In this document: positions 1-6,536 of the stretch, in pieces | How positions within the stretch are numbered: the first letter of the stretch is position 1 | How the letters are laid out: every line of letters begins with the position of its first letter | Source: an uncultured Bacteroidota bacterium | GTDB lineage: Bacteria > Bacteroidota > Bacteroidia > Chitinophagales > Chitinophagaceae | Direction: 5' to 3' | DNA: 8,861 bases | Assembly: GCA_903881265.1 (NCBI GenBank) | Contig: CAIRSV010000093.1 | Coordinates: 1 to 8,861 of the forward strand | Position numbers and translations under genes: made by a program | Notes under the pieces: model-generated | Database searches by the model: none | What the model was told of the DNA's origin: nothing | The model's input: the letters and a program-made list of their open reading frames with translations, nothing else

Positions 1-648
1 CCGTTAAATTTCCCGCAAATTTCATATCCTGGCGGAGAAACAGTTTCTCAATCAATCTTGTCGATAAATGGCAATAATGCGATTGTTGACTGGATATTTT
101 TGGAATTACGTTCAGCGATCAACCCAACAATCATCGTGGCGACTAAACGAGCTTTACTCCAACGAGATGGCGATATAGTGAGCGCAACTGATGGCATTTC
201 ACCTATTTTATTTCCTAATCAAGTAAACGGAAATTATTATTTGAGTGTTAAGCATCGAAACCATCTAGGCGTTATGACTGCTTCACCATTGACACTAAGC
301 TCGACTACAACAAGTATTAATTTTAGCAGCGAAGCGCCTGTATGGATCAATCCATTGATTCAGAATCCTCCACGTAAAACTGACGGAATAGTAAGATTGC
401 TTTATGTAGGTGATGCCAATACCAATAAAAATGTCAAATACAATGGAACGTCAAATGATAAGGATCGGGTTCTGAATACGGTTGGAACGATGTCGCCAAA
501 TAATATTGTTACCGGTTACAGAATTGAAGATGTCAATATGGACTCAAAAGTTAAATACAATAGCGCTGATAATGACAGAACTATCATCTTGAATTCAGTT
601 GGATCAAGCACACCGAATACTATCTTATTCCAACATACTCCAAATTAA
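1..648 (+). CDS. C-terminal part of a large surface/secreted adhesin-like protein (5' end outside window)
   Basis: The frame is open from base 1 without a stop, so this is the last 215 codons of a longer gene; the first start-like codon at 58 (TTG) is not a credible start. The first part has the pattern AIVDWIFLELR, then LLQRDGD, then YYLSVKHRNHLGVMTA, which I recall as a conserved module near the C-terminus of large Bacteroidota extracellular proteins often labelled hemagglutinin or PKD-domain proteins. The second part carries two tandem Asp/Asn-rich repeats (GDAN...VKYNG..ND...LN.VG and EDVNMD..VKYN..NDR..ILNSVG) that resemble calcium-binding dockerin-type loops. The protein ends right after the second repeat and shows no obvious type IX sorting domain. 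Its exact role cannot be told from this fragment. It ends 7 bp before the stop of the convergent SPFH gene. Confidence is high that it codes, moderate for the class. Confidence 0.75.
   Translation, partial: PLNFPQISYPGGETVSQSILSINGNNAIVDWIFLELRSAINPTIIVATKRALLQRDGDIVSATDGISPILFPNQVNGNYYLSVKHRNHLGVMTASPLTLSSTTTSINFSSEAPVWINPLIQNPPRKTDGIVRLLYVGDANTNKNVKYNGTSNDKDRVLNTVGTMSPNNIVTGYRIEDVNMDSKVKYNSADNDRTIILNSVGSSTPNTILFQHTPN
406..606 (+). repeat. Two tandem Asp/Asn-rich (dockerin-like) protein repeats
   Basis: Two units of about 28 residues, at about 406-489 and 523-606, share the order G/E-D-x-N, VKYN, ND, then L-N-x-VG. The resemblance is clear in protein and partial in DNA. Regular acidic and Asn positions suggest calcium binding, which is inferred from the pattern only. 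Confidence 0.6.
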
Positions 649-655
649 CGACTGA

Positions 656-1567
656 TTACTTCGTATCCAAAATAAAATTACTTCCTTTATCAGGCATGAT
701 AATTACTTTTGTATTCGTAGAAGACGCGATTTCTTTATAGGCTTTAATTTGTTCATAACGCAGCTGCTTTTCAGTAAGTCCCTCACTGATGATTCGTTGA
801 TAATCAGCTATACCTTGCGCTTCAACACGTTTACGTTCAGCTTCCTGCTTTTCTTTTTGTAATACAAATTGCATTTTTTGTGCATCTTGTTCGGCATTAA
901 TTTTACTTTCAATGGTGAGTTTTACTGTCTGCGGTAACGAAATATTACGAACCAATAAATTCTCAAGTATTAATCCTCTTTTATTGAATTCATCGTCAAT
1001 CCCCTTAAAAATTCTCGTTTGAAATTCGTCTCGTTTTGTTGAGTACAATTCAACCGCATCATAGTAAACCGCATTATCTCTAATTTTGGTTCTTGTCACG
1101 GGACGAATAATTTTATCTTTAAATTCAACGCCTACCATTTGAATCAATTTCGGTGCATTTCCGGCATTCACTCTATAAAGTACGGAAAGGTCAATGGTAA
1201 CTTCTAATCCATCTCTTGTTAAGACTCTGATAGCATCATCTCCACTTCTTTCTCCTTCATCATGAATACCACTCATGGTATAATTCTGTGTGCGGACATC
1301 AACATCTTTTACATCCACTAATGGATTAATGATATTCAATCCGCTATTCAGCACTGTTGATTGTATTTTTCCGAAAAGCGCCTGAACGCCCACATAGCCG
1401 GTATCTATTTGTTTAACACACGACGTGAACACACCTAAAATCAATAATGAAATGCCAGTTAACCTGACTGATTTCTTTATTTTAATTGGATCTTGCAACC
1501 GTATCAATTGAACAGGCAGGTGGGAGGATAATACGAAAAGTAGTACTCCTAAAATAATTAAAAACAT
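656..1567 (-). CDS. SPFH/Band 7 domain protein (prohibitin-like), membrane anchored
   Basis: This 303-residue protein has two hydrophobic segments near its N-terminus (about residues 2-19 and 36-49). An SPFH/Band 7 domain follows from about residue 52 (DTGYVGVQALFGKI, then GLNIINPLVDVKDVDVRTQ, VTIDLSVLYRV and a late LVRNISLP). After it comes a charged, Glu/Lys/Gln-rich helix of about 220-265 (AEQDAQKMQFVLQKEKQEAERKR) that should form a coiled coil. The tail VIIMPDKGSNFILDTK is of the type seen in bacterial prohibitin homologues. Proteins of this family form large ring-shaped membrane scaffolds and can act with membrane proteases; a specific partner is not visible here. The ATG at 1567 lies just before the first hydrophobic segment. 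The gene starts 66 bp after the stop of the upstream secreted protein and could share its transcript. No Shine-Dalgarno sequence is visible. Confidence 0.88.
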   Translation of the reverse strand: MFLIILGVLLFVLSSHLPVQLIRLQDPIKIKKSVRLTGISLLILGVFTSCVKQIDTGYVGVQALFGKIQSTVLNSGLNIINPLVDVKDVDVRTQNYTMSGIHDEGERSGDDAIRVLTRDGLEVTIDLSVLYRVNAGNAPKLIQMVGVEFKDKIIRPVTRTKIRDNAVYYDAVELYSTKRDEFQTRIFKGIDDEFNKRGLILENLLVRNISLPQTVKLTIESKINAEQDAQKMQFVLQKEKQEAERKRVEAQGIADYQRIISEGLTEKQLRYEQIKAYKEIASSTNTKVIIMPDKGSNFILDTK

Positions 1568-1633
1568 ATGCTGAAATTTCTGGCTAAGTTACAACCTTCC
1601 ACCTAAATAAGCATATAACATTGCAATTGAGAA

Positions 1634-2083
1634 CTACTTTGTCCAGTTAATCGCTTTTAATTTATTCAGATCAGCAACAAGCTGCTTGCCTTTCTTTTCA
1701 TCTTTGATGATGAATTGAAGATCATTTTTCAAGTCATATCGTCCACCTTTTTCATATCCAGTTGGCACGATACAATCTTTTTCAGCACAAGTGAAATTAA
1801 TCACCGTATACTCGTCAAAACGGCCTAATTCAATTGATTTTATATTTTTAATAAAAAAATCCCAACTTACATATGGATTACATTCTGGCGTTAAACAGAT
1901 ATGATATTTCAATGAACCTGAATTATCAATCACGATGCCTTCGTAATCCCATTTCTTGCAGGATGTAAACAATTCATTTGTCTCGCGAATTAATTGCTCT
2001 TTGCTTAGTTCTTGGCCAAACGAAGAAATTGCAAACGATAATAAGGTAACCAACAAGGTTGCTTTCAAACTATTTTTTTTCAT
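1634..2083 (-). CDS. Small secreted cysteine-rich protein of unknown function
   Basis: I do not recognise a family for this 149-residue protein. It begins with a typical signal peptide (MKKNSLKATLLVTLLSFAISSFGQ), probably cleaved after Ala/Gly-rich residues near 23-24, so the mature protein of about 125 residues should be periplasmic or exported. The mature part is mixed helix and strand and has five cysteines: C42, and two evenly built pairs, C63-x4-C68 (CLTPEC) and C99-x4-C104 (CAEKDC). The pairs suggest disulfides or a metal site, which is inference. It ends in a Lys/Leu-rich helix. The ATG at 2083 gives the best signal peptide. A good Bacteroidota promoter lies 63 bp upstream, so the gene is probably well expressed and may be the first gene of a unit with the SPFH protein. 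Confidence 0.8.
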   Translation of the reverse strand: MKKNSLKATLLVTLLSFAISSFGQELSKEQLIRETNELFTSCKKWDYEGIVIDNSGSLKYHICLTPECNPYVSWDFFIKNIKSIELGRFDEYTVINFTCAEKDCIVPTGYEKGGRYDLKNDLQFIIKDEKKGKQLVADLNKLKAINWTK

Positions 2084-2145
2084 TTTTATCTTTTTAATTT
2101 TGTTACAAGATCTTTTTAATGTCCATCAATACAAAATGACCAAGT

Positions 2146-2174
2146 CAAAAGTATTCATTTTAAAATAATTTCAA
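2146..2174 (-). promoter_or_regulatory. Bacteroidota-type promoter of the cysteine-rich secreted protein gene
   Basis: On the minus strand TTG (2172-2174) is followed after 18 bp by TACTTTTG (2146-2153), a full match to the -7 consensus TAnnTTTG with a -33 TTG at a usual distance. The predicted start of transcription is near 2139, which gives a leader of about 55 nt before the ATG at 2083. Confidence 0.65.
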
Positions 2175-2299
2175 CCACTTAATTCTTATCTTTTTGCTAA
2201 AAAATTAAAGCCACTTATTTGAAACAATATCAGAAGGCCATCGATCATTTTTTGACAGTATACATCCAATCAAGATATTCAATTGTTGCTTTTACGAGT

Positions 2300-2333
2300 A
2301 AAAAATAAAAGAGGTCAAAACTAGACCTCTTTT
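2300..2333 (-). terminator. Rho-independent terminator after rpoD
   Basis: A perfect 10-bp stem (AAAAGAGGTC / GACCTCTTTT, 2307-2316 and 2324-2333) with a 7-base loop is followed on the minus strand by a T-rich run (TTTTATTTTTT). It lies 20 bp past the rpoD stop codon, so it ends that transcript. It has no suitable T-run on the plus strand side except the stem's own. Confidence 0.85.
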
Positions 2334-2353
2334 GCAATTGATTATTCTACTTA

Positions 2354-3211
2354 CTATCCCAAATAGGATTTCAATGATTTACTATACCTTGTTTTTTGAA
2401 GTCTCTTTATAGCTCTCTCTTTGATTTGTCGGATTCGCTCTTTTGTCAAATCGTATTTTTCTCCGATTTGCTCAATTGTCGGACCATCGGTACCATCCAA
2501 ACCAAAATAAGCACTTACAATCTCAGAGTCACGTGGACTTAGTGATTTCAAGATTCTTCGTATTTCTTCACGCAGACTATCTTTAATGACCGGCTCATCA
2601 GTATTATCACCACCTGCCAATAAATCTCCCATACTTAAATCTTCTGCTTCATGAACAGGCGCATCCAATGAAGTATGCCTTGAATTCGTACTGAAAATAT
2701 TCGCAATTTCTGTTTCAGACATTTCAAGAATTCCCGCTAATTCTTCAACAGAAGGTTCACGCTCATTCACCTGTTCGAAAGCCATCATAGCCTTGTTTGC
2801 CTTATTGTATGTCCCAATTTTATTTTGAGGTAAACGAACAAGTCGCCCTTGCTCGGCTAATGCCTGCAGAATCGATTGTCTGATCCACCATACGGCGTAT
2901 GAAATGAATTTAAATCCTTTTGTTTCATCAAAACGCTGGGCCGCTTTAATCAATCCTAAGTTGCCCTCATTAATTAAGTCGCTCAATGTTAATCCTTGAT
3001 GCTGGTATTGTTTAGCAACAGATACCACAAATCGAAGATTGGATTTAACGAGTTTATCAAGCGCTAATGAATCTCCTATTCTGATTTTCTGCGCTAAAAC
3101 TGTTTCCTCTTCAGCATTGATCATTGGTATTCGACTGATATCTTGTAAATATTTTTCAACAGCTTGACTGTCTCTATTGGTTATCTGGGTCGCTATTTTT
3201 AGTTGTCTCAT
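2354..3211 (-). CDS. rpoD: Primary RNA polymerase sigma factor (sigma-70 family, Bacteroidota short type)
   Basis: This 285-residue protein directs core RNA polymerase to housekeeping promoters. Region 1.2 lies near residues 17-45 (YLQDISRIPMINAEEE). Region 2 is at about 54-125, with SNLRFVVSVAKQY, the core-binding LSDLINEGNLGLIKAAQRFD and the promoter-melting FISYAVWWIRQSILQAL. Region 3 is at about 130-205, and region 4 at about 220-282 ends with the helix-turn-helix TIEQIGEKYDLTKERIRQIKERA. It lacks the long region 1.1 of proteobacterial RpoD; this short build is typical of the primary sigma factor of Bacteroidota, which reads TTG/TAnnTTTG promoters. The start MRQLKI matches the usual N-terminus of that group. 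It has its own terminator at 2300-2333 and a leader of 171 bp or less. The neighbouring genes are unrelated in function. Confidence 0.95.
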   Translation of the reverse strand: MRQLKIATQITNRDSQAVEKYLQDISRIPMINAEEETVLAQKIRIGDSLALDKLVKSNLRFVVSVAKQYQHQGLTLSDLINEGNLGLIKAAQRFDETKGFKFISYAVWWIRQSILQALAEQGRLVRLPQNKIGTYNKANKAMMAFEQVNEREPSVEELAGILEMSETEIANIFSTNSRHTSLDAPVHEAEDLSMGDLLAGGDNTDEPVIKDSLREEIRRILKSLSPRDSEIVSAYFGLDGTDGPTIEQIGEKYDLTKERIRQIKERAIKRLQKTRYSKSLKSYLG

Positions 3212-3278
3212 ATTCGTGAAATTTAATTGGTTGGGATATTTAGATGCTTGGTATTATAGCCTGTTGGACAAGTGTCGG

Positions 3279-3286
3279 TAAATGTA
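3279..3286 (-). promoter_or_regulatory. Possible -7 element upstream of rpoD
   Basis: The minus strand reads TACATTTA here, one base short of TAnnTTTG. It would give an rpoD leader of about 60 nt. There is no TTG at the expected -33 distance, so support is weak. The nine bases TACATTTAC are also found upstream of the next minus-strand gene (3751-3759). Confidence 0.25.
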
Positions 3287-3382
3287 GTTTATGCTTTACG
3301 TAGCCCGGTTAAATAAATCTTATTTTGCATAACTTTAATAGATTACGACCTTGCGAGAAAGCTTGATTTGCGTGTTCTGGTA

Positions 3383-3721
3383 TTAAAATTTATCTGCAAG
3401 CTTTAACGCGTCAAATTTTTCAGCTTGTTGCTCAGTTAAGGCGCCTTTGATATTAATTACCTTATTCAATTTCAATTCCTTGGTTCGTTGAGCAATAAGT
3501 GATTTATTACCCTCAAGTACACGAAGATTCTTAGTCAGAATCTGCTCCTCTCCTATCAAAACCTGGGTAATTCTTAAAATCTGTATGTCACTTAAATTCA
3601 AATCAGCATTTTTCAATACCTCAATTTCATTTTTTACTTGCATAGAGGGTTTGTTCGCTTGTTGGGCTGTCATCTGAAAAGAACAAAAGGTAATGATGGC
3701 CAAAAAAATCATCTTTCTCAT
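3383..3721 (-). CDS. Small secreted helical protein, possibly Spy/CpxP-like (LTxxQ motifs)
   Basis: The protein has 112 residues from the ATG at 3721. An in-frame ATG at 3745 would add MKNIKFIH, but the later start puts a compact signal peptide (MRKMIFLAIITFCSFQMTAQ) at the N-terminus, and a possible -7 box at 3752-3759 would leave almost no leader before the earlier one. The mature part is predicted to be nearly all helical, with many Lys, Glu, Leu and Gln. It has two LTxxQ-type motifs, LSDIQ at 43-47 and LTEQQ at 95-99, which recall the paired motifs of periplasmic Spy/CpxP chaperone-like proteins and many small Bacteroidota secreted proteins. The function is not established. The gene stands alone between rpoD and the OmpA gene. 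Confidence 0.72.
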   Translation of the reverse strand: MRKMIFLAIITFCSFQMTAQQANKPSMQVKNEIEVLKNADLNLSDIQILRITQVLIGEEQILTKNLRVLEGNKSLIAQRTKELKLNKVINIKGALTEQQAEKFDALKLADKF

Positions 3722-3751
3722 ATGTATAAATTTTATATTTTTCACAAGACG

Positions 3752-3759
3752 TAAATGTA
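3752..3759 (-). promoter_or_regulatory. Possible -7 element of the Spy-like gene
   Basis: The minus strand reads TACATTTA, one mismatch to TAnnTTTG, about 30 bp before the ATG at 3721. No clear -33 TTG is seen, so this is a weak call. Confidence 0.25.
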
Positions 3760-3932
3760 TTGCAGATTGTTAGCTTTTTTAAGGTTATTTTCTTAACGAT
3801 TTGTTTATGCGCTCACTCAAACAGGAAAATCTAGTATTGATTTGCCATTTTGAGGTTTACCGGTAGTAGTTTTCATCCAGATATTCAAAAACGTAGCACG
3901 TATCAACGTATTACCATTCTGATAGTTACTAC

Positions 3933-5291
3933 CTAGTAGCTTTTTATCTTGAATTCAGTTCGTCTGTTTTTTGCACGACCTTCAGCTGTTGCATTGTCAC
4001 TAGTAGGGCGTGTGTCGCCATATCCTTTACTATTAATTCTAGCATCACTGATTCCTTTATCCTTAAGATATTGCTTGCACGCATCAGCCCTTTGTTGCGA
4101 TAGCACCAAATTACTCTCCGAAGACCCTGAATTATCTGTATGGCCCTCGATGTCAACTTTATACGTTGATTTTAGGTTCAAAATTTCTACAATCTTATCA
4201 AGGTTCTTGAACGATGCGCTTTTAATCACAGCACTATTTGTTTCGAAGAAGATCCCTTGTGCAGCAATATCAACCTCTTTCTTATCTTCAGCCTTCACTT
4301 CAGGACAACCTTGATTCACCATTGAGGCTACTGTCGGGCATTTATCAACCTCGTCATTGAAGCCGTCTTGGTCTGTGTCAGGTATTGGACAACCTTGATA
4401 TTTTAATGTCCCGGCTACAGTTGGACAATTATCTTTATTGTCAGAAATACCATCGCCATCCGCATCAGGACAACCATTATAGATCTTCAATCCTTTTACA
4501 TCTGGACATATATCATCATCATCTGCGATACCATCACCATCCTTATCTGGACAACCTTTCATATCTCGTTTACCCGGTTTGAGTGGACAAGCATCTTCTG
4601 TATCAGGAATTCCGTCATTATCAGTATCTTTCACCAATGGCGGTTCAGGTAATTTAACTTCCGGCTTTTGATCTGATTTATGCGATTTCCACCAATAGAC
4701 CATGCCGATGCTATGTGTGAGATGATTCAGATTATTCTTGCTTATTCTTGCATAATAATCTGACTCTACAGTCAAAAAGATACCTTTGCCGAGATCAAGA
4801 CTAGCGCCTATTCCCAACGGAATATCGAAACCAAATTTATTTTCTCGAATGGAACCACTCAACCCAACCGTCACATAAGGTGTTAGCATATACTGATCCT
4901 TCGTGAAGATATTGTAAATTGCTTTAGCATCAATTGCGATAAAGGGCATCTGATTTTTTATCGTCGTCGTGCCCGATTTAGTCAAGATATAATTCGAATC
5001 TTTTTTAGTCATTGGATATTGCAAGGCAGCCACATTAGCGCCTGCATTAAAGTCAATATGTTTACTGAATGTATGCCAGTAACTCAGTCGAATGGACGGA
5101 TCCCACAAAAGTTTACGTTCGTTTTTTGAAGACATCGCATTCATTTTATCGGCAAAAAAATAATGCCCAGTCTGAGGTCCGTAAAAATCAATCCCTGTAA
5201 AATGAACCCCAATTCCATTATCAAATGGTTGCGCATTCACACTTGCAAACGAAATCAATATCCATATCAGCAACGTCGTAACTTTTTTCAT
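3933..5291 (-). CDS. OmpA-family outer membrane protein with thrombospondin type-3 repeats
   Basis: This 452-residue protein should sit in the outer membrane and bind peptidoglycan. It has a signal peptide (residues 1-20, ending ASVNA before QPF) and a strand-rich N-terminal part of about 21-202 that looks like a membrane beta-barrel. A Pro-rich linker leads to four thrombospondin type-3 repeats at about 222-331 (DTDNDGIPD, DKDGDGIADD, DADGDGISD, DTDQDGFND, each followed by a CP pair), which bind calcium in known members. The C-terminal OmpA domain of about 340-452 carries GHTDNSG and LSQQRA; Asp386 and Arg401 match the usual pair that holds diaminopimelate, and NRRTEF closes the domain. I chose the ATG at 5291; a TTG one codon earlier is also in frame. 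The gene is transcribed away from prs from its own promoter at 5311-5318. Confidence 0.93.
   Translation of the reverse strand: MKKVTTLLIWILISFASVNAQPFDNGIGVHFTGIDFYGPQTGHYFFADKMNAMSSKNERKLLWDPSIRLSYWHTFSKHIDFNAGANVAALQYPMTKKDSNYILTKSGTTTIKNQMPFIAIDAKAIYNIFTKDQYMLTPYVTVGLSGSIRENKFGFDIPLGIGASLDLGKGIFLTVESDYYARISKNNLNHLTHSIGMVYWWKSHKSDQKPEVKLPEPPLVKDTDNDGIPDTEDACPLKPGKRDMKGCPDKDGDGIADDDDICPDVKGLKIYNGCPDADGDGISDNKDNCPTVAGTLKYQGCPIPDTDQDGFNDEVDKCPTVASMVNQGCPEVKAEDKKEVDIAAQGIFFETNSAVIKSASFKNLDKIVEILNLKSTYKVDIEGHTDNSGSSESNLVLSQQRADACKQYLKDKGISDARINSKGYGDTRPTSDNATAEGRAKNRRTEFKIKSY
4302..4628 (-). repeat. Four thrombospondin type-3 (calcium-binding) repeats inside the OmpA gene
   Basis: Four units of about 25-28 residues with a D-x-D-x-D-G-[IF]-x-D core and a following C-P, separated by short variable loops. 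The acidic core is the known calcium site of this repeat. The DNA is clearly repetitive in this stretch (recurring ATC/ATT-rich codons for Asp). Confidence 0.85.
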
Positions 5292-5310
5292 CAATTTTAA
5301 TTATTTGTCA

Positions 5311-5318
5311 CAAAGGTA
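5311..5318 (-). promoter_or_regulatory. -7 element of the OmpA gene promoter
   Basis: The minus strand reads TACCTTTG, a full match to TAnnTTTG, 20 bp before the ATG at 5291, which implies a very short leader. At the -33 distance (20 bp further up) there is TTC, not TTG. Confidence 0.6.
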
Positions 5319-5426
5319 TTATTGTGCGCGTAACTCGCGAAGAAACTGCGTTGTTTTAATGTTAAGCAGTGTCTGAGGCCAAACTATCGAAGTTATTCAC
5401 ATTGTGTATTAATGTTACCATTTTAA

Positions 5427-5438
5427 GATGCAAGCATC
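5427..5438. promoter_or_regulatory. 12-bp dyad (GATGC-AA-GCATC) just upstream of the prs -7 box
   Basis: A perfect 5-bp inverted repeat with a 2-base centre lies in the spacer between the -33 and -7 positions of the prs promoter, ending 2 bp before TACCTTTG. The position would suit an operator, but the repeat is short and may be chance. Confidence 0.25.
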
Positions 5439-5440
5439 AT

Positions 5441-5448
5441 TACCTTTG
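5441..5448 (+). promoter_or_regulatory. -7 element of the prs promoter
   Basis: TACCTTTG fully matches TAnnTTTG and lies 24 bp before the prs ATG. No TTG is found 17-23 bp upstream; GTTACC at 5414-5419 is the nearest candidate. The same octamer serves the divergent OmpA gene. Confidence 0.6.
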
Positions 5449-5472
5449 CCCACCTAATTCTCAAAAAATATT

Positions 5473-6450
5473 ATGATGAATCCCAAAGTTCAAATCTTTT
5501 CAGGAAATGCCACGTTAGACCTTGCCGAAAGTATTTCAGGCTATTATGGCCAAGAGCTTGGAAAATCAGCCATACAGAAATTCAGTGACGGTGAATTTCA
5601 ACCAGTTTTTAACGAAAGTATCCGCGGAAATTATGTCTTTCTTGTTCAAAGCACTTACTCACCGACCGATAATCTCATGGAATTATTGATGATGATCGAC
5701 GCGGCGAGAAGAGCCTCTGCAGGTTACATTACAGCAGTTATTCCGTATTTCGGTTTTGCCCGTCAAGACAGAAAAGACAAACCAAGGGTCAGTATCGCAT
5801 CCAAACTGGTTGCGAACCTACTCACTGTAGCTGGCGCTAATCGTATTATGACAATGGACCTTCACGCCCCGCAAATTCAGGGCTTTTTTGATATTCCAGT
5901 TGATCATATGGACAGCTCGGCGATCTTCATTCCGTATATCGAAAAATTAACTATCGATAACCTAACCTTTGCCTCTCCAGATGTTGGTAGTACCAATCGA
6001 GTGCGCGAAGTGGCAAGTTACTTCGGTGCTGATATGGTTATTTGCGATAAGCAACGAAAACGTGCCAATGAAATTGCCGCCATGACAGTGATCGGTGATG
6101 TAACGGATAAAAATGTTGTCTTGATCGATGATATTTGCGATACCGCCGGAACCCTCACTAAAAGTGCGGCTATGTTGATGGATAAAGGCGCTAAAAGTGT
6201 GCGAGCTTTTTGCACACATCCTGTTTTGAGTGGCAAGGCCTATGAGAATATTCAGAACTCTGTATTGGAAGAACTTGTAGTGTGCGATACAATCCCATTA
6301 AAGCAAGAATGCGCTAAAATCAAAGTGCTGAGTACAGCCGAATTATTCTCTATTGCCATACGCAATGTGCATGAAAATAAGTCGATCAACTCATTATTCA
6401 TACATAGTCAGTTAAAAGAACGTATCAGATTAAACAAAGAAGCTCAATAA
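5473..6450 (+). CDS. prs: Ribose-phosphate pyrophosphokinase (PRPP synthetase)
   Basis: The enzyme transfers pyrophosphate from ATP to ribose 5-phosphate to give PRPP, the precursor of purines, pyrimidines, NAD, histidine and tryptophan, in the cytoplasm. Its 325 residues fit a class I synthetase. Visible motifs are FSDGEFQPVFNESIRG (37-52), the ATP-binding flexible loop FARQDRKDKPRVS (95-107), MTMDLHAPQIQGFFD (126-140) with the conserved His131, SPDVGSTNR (168-176), and the PRPP loop VLIDDICDTAGTL (216-228) with Asp219, Asp220 and Asp223. Small differences from the family are Ser173 where a second Gly of PDVGG is common, and Cys222 in the PRPP loop. Translation may begin at the ATG at 5473 or the one directly after it; no Shine-Dalgarno sequence helps to choose. 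In many Bacteroidota the gene after prs is a ribosomal protein L25 gene, which is absent here. Confidence 0.95.
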   Translation: MMNPKVQIFSGNATLDLAESISGYYGQELGKSAIQKFSDGEFQPVFNESIRGNYVFLVQSTYSPTDNLMELLMMIDAARRASAGYITAVIPYFGFARQDRKDKPRVSIASKLVANLLTVAGANRIMTMDLHAPQIQGFFDIPVDHMDSSAIFIPYIEKLTIDNLTFASPDVGSTNRVREVASYFGADMVICDKQRKRANEIAAMTVIGDVTDKNVVLIDDICDTAGTLTKSAAMLMDKGAKSVRAFCTHPVLSGKAYENIQNSVLEELVVCDTIPLKQECAKIKVLSTAELFSIAIRNVHENKSINSLFIHSQLKERIRLNKEAQ

Positions 6451-6536
6451 TGACCGCTTCGTTTAGGCCTCATTCTTTTATACTTATTAACACCTGCATC
6501 AACTCACTGAAATATTCTTTTAAGCAACTTTAATCT

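Noticed and set aside
58..60. TTG at 58 as the start of the first gene
   Set aside because: The frame is open to base 1 and the residues before 58 fit the same protein, so the real start lies outside the window.
1956..2168. Plus-strand open frame across the signal peptide region of the cysteine-rich gene
   Set aside because: It overlaps a better gene and its promoter on the other strand and shows no protein-like pattern beyond a hydrophobic stretch from reverse-read codons.
3250..3262. TATAAT upstream of rpoD as a sigma-70 -10 box
   Set aside because: The only TTG-like -35 candidate is 7 bp away, and the organism should use TAnnTTTG promoters.
3949..4582. Plus-strand open frames inside the OmpA gene
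   Set aside because: They are reverse-strand reads of the OmpA domain and the repeat region; the His/Asp-rich composition comes from the repeated Asp codons.
4302..4628. Repeated DNA in the OmpA gene as a CRISPR-like or microsatellite array
   Set aside because: The period follows codons of thrombospondin type-3 repeats, and the units differ in DNA.
6449..6480. AATGA...TCATT hairpin at the prs stop followed by CTTTTAT as a terminator
   Set aside because: The stem is interrupted by a bulge and the T-run is too weak to call.
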